DNA of 64,000 bases from positions 1 through 64,000 of the forward strand of contig NW_020312120.1 of assembly GCF_002999335.1 (NCBI RefSeq), read 5' to 3'. This DNA is from Cyclospora cayetanensis (taxonomy: Eukaryota > Apicomplexa > Conoidasida > Eucoccidiorida > Eimeriidae). The notes beneath the pieces were generated by a model. The model did no database searches. It was not told where the DNA came from and saw only the letters and a program-made list of their open reading frames with translations. The position numbers and the translations under genes were made by a program. Below, piece after piece: positions 60,724 through 64,000 of this stretch. Numbering within the stretch: the first letter of the stretch is position 1; every line of letters begins with the position of its first letter.

Positions 60724-62825
60724 ATGCAAAGTGGCAGCAGCAGCGGCGGCCACAGCAGCGCTGCTGCTGCCACCGTGTTGTTCGTTGATGAACCTTCGCA
60801 GCAAGTGCAGCAACAACTGTCGGGTGATAGGCTGTATCGGCTGGCTCTTGATGAAGCGGTTCCTGCCGACTTGCCCTCCGCTGCTGGTGCTGCTGCTTCG
60901 GCTGGTGCTGCTGCTTCGGCAGCCGCCGCAGCAGCAGCAGATACAGCACCTGAAACTGCCGTTGGCGACTATGATGAGGGGGAAGGGGGAGAGGGAGGAG
61001 CAGCCGCAGGCAGTGCTGCAGTGCCCCCTCCCCCCAGCAACCCCAGCAGCAACTGCGCTGGATCAACCTTCGTAGGAGATCGATGCTTCTTTCTCTTGAA
61101 TCCAAATGGCGTCATTTCTTCGGTTGCTGGACTAGAGAATCTGCCAGAGCCACGCTCCTTGCCCGTAAGCTCTATACAGCCCGTTCTCTAGAGTCGTGAG
61201 CACGGTGGTGGCCGTACAACCTCGCTATATATCTATATATATATCTATATCTATATATATATCTATATGTATATGTATATGTATCTATATATATGCACAG
61301 AGAGACAGCGTAGCAGTGGCGGCGGTGGCAGCGGCACTTGCAGCATTACGGGCAATTGCGATTGCAGCAGTAGCAGCAATGTCAGTGCAACTGCGCTGGC
61401 ATTCCCAGCAGACGTAGCGCTATCATCAAGGCCCTCCTTTTTCATTCGGAAGAGCTCAAGACACAGCACCAGCGTTCCCCGAAACGACGCAATGGAAGCA
61501 GCAAAAGCAGCAAACCCCCCCTGCCAATTCTGTCTTTTCTCTTTCTGTGTCGTCGCTTGTGCAGGTCCTGGAGGAATTTGCCTACCGCGTGCTTCGCTGC
61601 CATGCATGCAGCTCCGTAATGCATTTTGACGCGCGCGCTGTATTTGTCCAATGCAGCAGCTGCTCGACGCTCAACTCAGCGCCGCCTTTGAGGTCGCAGG
61701 ACTGGCAAGCTGCGGGAATTCGAGGGCATCATCTTCGAAATGAAGGCGATACGGCGCAGCCACCGCACCAGCAACTGCCGCAGGAAGCTTCGCCTTCGGC
61801 AGCACCAGCAGCAGAAGCAGGGGGCACGCCAACAGGCGGACCGGTATGAGATTTCTTGTTCCGCTGTGTGGTCTGCCCTTCGCTATTCCTGTTGCTTCGT
61901 TTGCAGCTGGTGAATGCGTGTGGTTTTCTTGCCGTGCGCATGCATGCATGCATGCATTTTAGCCTCAATAGAAGAAAGAGTCTCGCCGGCGAGGGGTGTC
62001 CTTAGGGCTTGCTGCTCGTTTTCGCAGGTGATGATTGTCATATGCGGCCGCTGCGGCACGCGCAACATTTCGGCTATGGGCTGCTTGTTGCTGGAGTGTT
62101 GGTTCTGCCACGCCGTATGCCAAGTGGACTATCCCCACAGCTTGTCTTCAAGTAGGGGCCGAGGCAGCCGAACTTCGCGCCGCTTCTTCTCTTACAGGGA
62201 GCAACAACAGCAGCAGCAGCAGCGGAGGCGTAGGAGCGCGTCCGCAAGCGTTGATGGCAGGCGGCAGCGGCTCTGGAGAGTGTTTGTGTCCAGCATGCGC
62301 GGCACCAGCGGTGCTACCGAGACAGCTGCTGCTGCTGCTGCTGCTGCCGTTCCTCCTGCAGAACCTTCTGCTGCAGTTTCCAGTGGTAGTGCGGCAGCAG
62401 GAGACTCTGCAGGTGGAGCACCTGGACCAATGCCACCGAACCGAGCTTTTCTGCAGCGCATCCGCCGTAGAGCGTCCCGGGGGAATTTTTTGGCAAGGCG
62501 GACCGTCAATGCTACGTACGGCGAAAGTAGGAGCACTGCACTGCGAGGCATGCAGCAGGAAGGAAGCAGCAACAGCAGCAACAGCAGCAATAGCAGCTGG
62601 CAGTCGCCCCGTGCACAACACAGTGCGCGAGAAGTAGATGCAAGGACTGCATCGGCAGGAGCAGCAACGGGAGCTGAAGGCCGTGGCAGCAGCAGCGCTG
62701 GGGGTGCCGCACTGGCTGCCCTCCCAGCAGCCGCAAGAGGAGGACAGCCGAGAAGAAGTCGCTTTAAGTCAGAATTTAACTCCCTCATGCGGGTCCTATC
62801 GCGTAGACACCCGTCGCGGGGGTAG
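60724..62825 (+). CDS. LSD1-type zinc-finger protein
   Basis: Three exons, all phase 0: 60724-61164, 61565-61843, 62028-62825, 505 residues. Exon 1 starts at an ATG in a CAG-rich leader and holds Ala, Pro and acidic runs, then CAGSTFVGDRCFFLLNPNG. Exon 2 carries C-x2-C-x14-C-x2-C (RCHACSSVMHFDARAVFVQC, then SSCSTLN), which matches the LSD1-type finger C-x2-C-x-x-L-x-Y-x3-A-x3-V-x-C-x2-C. Exon 3 opens with a second Cys cluster (ICGRCGTRN...GCLLLECWFCHAVC). The rest is Arg/Ser/Ala-rich with Q7 and Asn-Ser repeats and ends in a basic KSEFNSLMRVLSRRHPSR. In plants such fingers mediate protein contacts and DNA binding in cell-death control; here the role is unknown. Intron 1 contains a TATC/TA microsatellite. 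Confidence 0.75.
61221..61296. repeat. TATC/TA microsatellite in zinc-finger gene intron 1
   Basis: tatatatctatatatatatctatatc-type repeat of about 75 bp within the intron 61165-61564. No coding role. Confidence 0.9.
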
Positions 62826-63072
62826 CAGGAGTGCTGTAGGCTTGCTGTTTGGCAGTTCAGGTATTTATTTGTAGGCGTCCGGGAGAAGCAGCACGGGCAG
62901 GAGATGCACCTGCCGTCTGAGGCAGCTCCCCCACTAAGGCACCGCTCGCTGCTGCGGTTGACTCTCAAAAACCTCGGCAAGCCCGAAACAGAGCGCGAAA
63001 AACAGCGCGAGGAATAGACGCACAGGGGTTTGGCGAGGAAGCAGGGAGTTCTTGTGCGCGGCGCTGGTTGCA

Positions 63073-63110
<38 letters not shown>

Positions 63111-64000
63111 GTTTTGGTGATTCATACATTGCCGCGTGTGCCCTTAAGGGCCACGTTTGCAAGCTATCTCGCAACTCGCAATGTATCGAATTCTTTAAGG
63201 GTTTGCATGCTTATCACGACTGCCAGCTCTGAGTTACTCTGTCAAGCAAACACGCCCCCGTTCGCCGTCCTCCCTGTCTGCTCTTTACGCACCAAGGAGA
63301 GACAGGCAGTGCTGCGGCGGCGCGAGAGGCAAAGGTGGCCGCAATAGTTCGCGGATGCAGACACGCATCTGCGAAAGCTTTGTGGAGATGCTAATGGATT
63401 GGGATGGGGGGGGCCAGAGAGTAAAGACGGGAGCGCGGAAGGCCCCTGCGCAGCGTTGCCGTATGCTTATGGCAGAAACAGAAATGGGCTTAGGGGTAAC
63501 TGGAAGTGCGCCGTCCTAATGCTGTGCCCTTGTTTTTTCCGTTGCATGAATTGGGCAGTGCCGAAACAGCGCACACTTAGGAGACTTGGCCTGCTACCGC
63601 AGCCTGTGTGCTCTCCAGCGCCAGGACTGCTGCCGCTCAGGTCATTGCTTAGGAAGCGCGTGAAGTTTCTCGTGCGACTGCTGCTGCTGCTAGGTTTCTA
63701 AGGCTCGACTGTGTTGCAGTGCGACGCAGCAGGTGTTCTAAACCGGCGCTGCACGGCTGCCCCCGTGGGGTTTTCTTCTAAGTGTATGACTATTAAGCCG
63801 TCACCAGGGAGTTTCAAGCAAACATAAACAAGCAGGAGAGCTCCCTAGTTCGAGCACATGCGCAGAATCCGTTTATGCACAACTTAGAGGCACGCCCTTT
63901 GAAGGGGCCCCGTGCGGGAGCCTCCGGAATTAACCCACGAATTCTGATGCGAAATCCTGTCCGCTGATCCTTGCCACTGTGAGACCGCGAGAAAGAGACA
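62826..64000. other. 3' flank and intergenic DNA, no gene
   Basis: After the zinc-finger stop codon I find no exon chain. The + frame at 63399-63701 ends in a Leu-rich run from a CTG tract and shows no domain. Confidence 0.45.
63076..63109. repeat. (CA)n microsatellite
   Basis: About 17 CA units without interruption, 250 bp downstream of the zinc-finger gene. Confidence 0.95.

Noticed and set aside
1..64000. CRISPR arrays, bacterial operons, insertion sequences, rRNA
   Set aside because: No direct-repeat/spacer pattern, transposase or rRNA signature was seen; the sequence is eukaryotic nuclear.

Overview
The window is nuclear DNA of a coccidian apicomplexan, most likely an Eimeria species. 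Three things point there. Genes are split into many short GT-AG exons. Telomere-like heptamers (TTTAGGG / CCCTAAA and variants) are scattered through introns and intergenic DNA. From about 24.9 kb to the end there are dense CAG/CTG tracts that read as Ala, Gln, Ser or Leu homopolymers inside coding exons and also lie in introns. The first 24.9 kb is almost free of such tracts, so the window seems to cross from a repeat-poor to a repeat-rich segment. No bacterial, organellar, rRNA, tRNA or CRISPR feature could be supported. All gene models were built by hand from splice-phase consistency and protein-family motifs; there is no transcript evidence.

Repeat-poor part (1-24.9 kb). A GA microsatellite lies at 0.2 kb. 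A four-exon gene at 4.7-6.4 kb (+) encodes an IQ-motif coiled-coil protein like the axonemal dynein regulatory complex subunit DRC10/IQCD. A gene of about 27 exons at 11.3-19.4 kb (-) encodes a complete-looking penicillin/cephalosporin-acylase-type Ntn hydrolase of about 1,040 residues, with the nucleophile Ser, His23 and the later family blocks visible. My model carries one in-frame TGA in a conserved block. At 19.9-22.7 kb (-) there are decayed fragments resembling Ty3/gypsy retrotransposon protease, RT thumb and RNase H regions. The stretches 0.3-4.7, 6.4-11.3 and 22.7-24.9 kb hold no gene I can defend.

Repeat-rich part (24.9-64 kb). In order: a multi-pass membrane protein (-); a 154-residue + ORF; a Gln-rich, possibly mitochondrial protein (-); DNA primase large subunit PriL (+); a CTAGC-rich convergent intergenic region; phosphatidylserine decarboxylase (-); several small proteins that may be mitochondrial (37-43 kb); a multi-exon Ala-rich helical protein (-, 43.3-45.9 kb, probably extending to 47 kb); a J-domain protein (+); a rhodanese plus pseudophosphatase protein (-); a protein-kinase C-terminal fragment (-); a single-exon secreted protein (-); TA/CA microsatellites; an Ala-rich helical gene (-) divergent from an LSD1-type zinc-finger gene (+).

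The functions are unrelated housekeeping and parasite-specific jobs (replication, phospholipid synthesis, flagellum, chaperone, secretion); there is no operon or cluster logic. The most unusual items are the acylase with its in-frame TGA, the rhodanese-pseudophosphatase with Asp at the catalytic Cys position, the double zinc-finger protein, and the small secreted protein free of amino-acid repeats.
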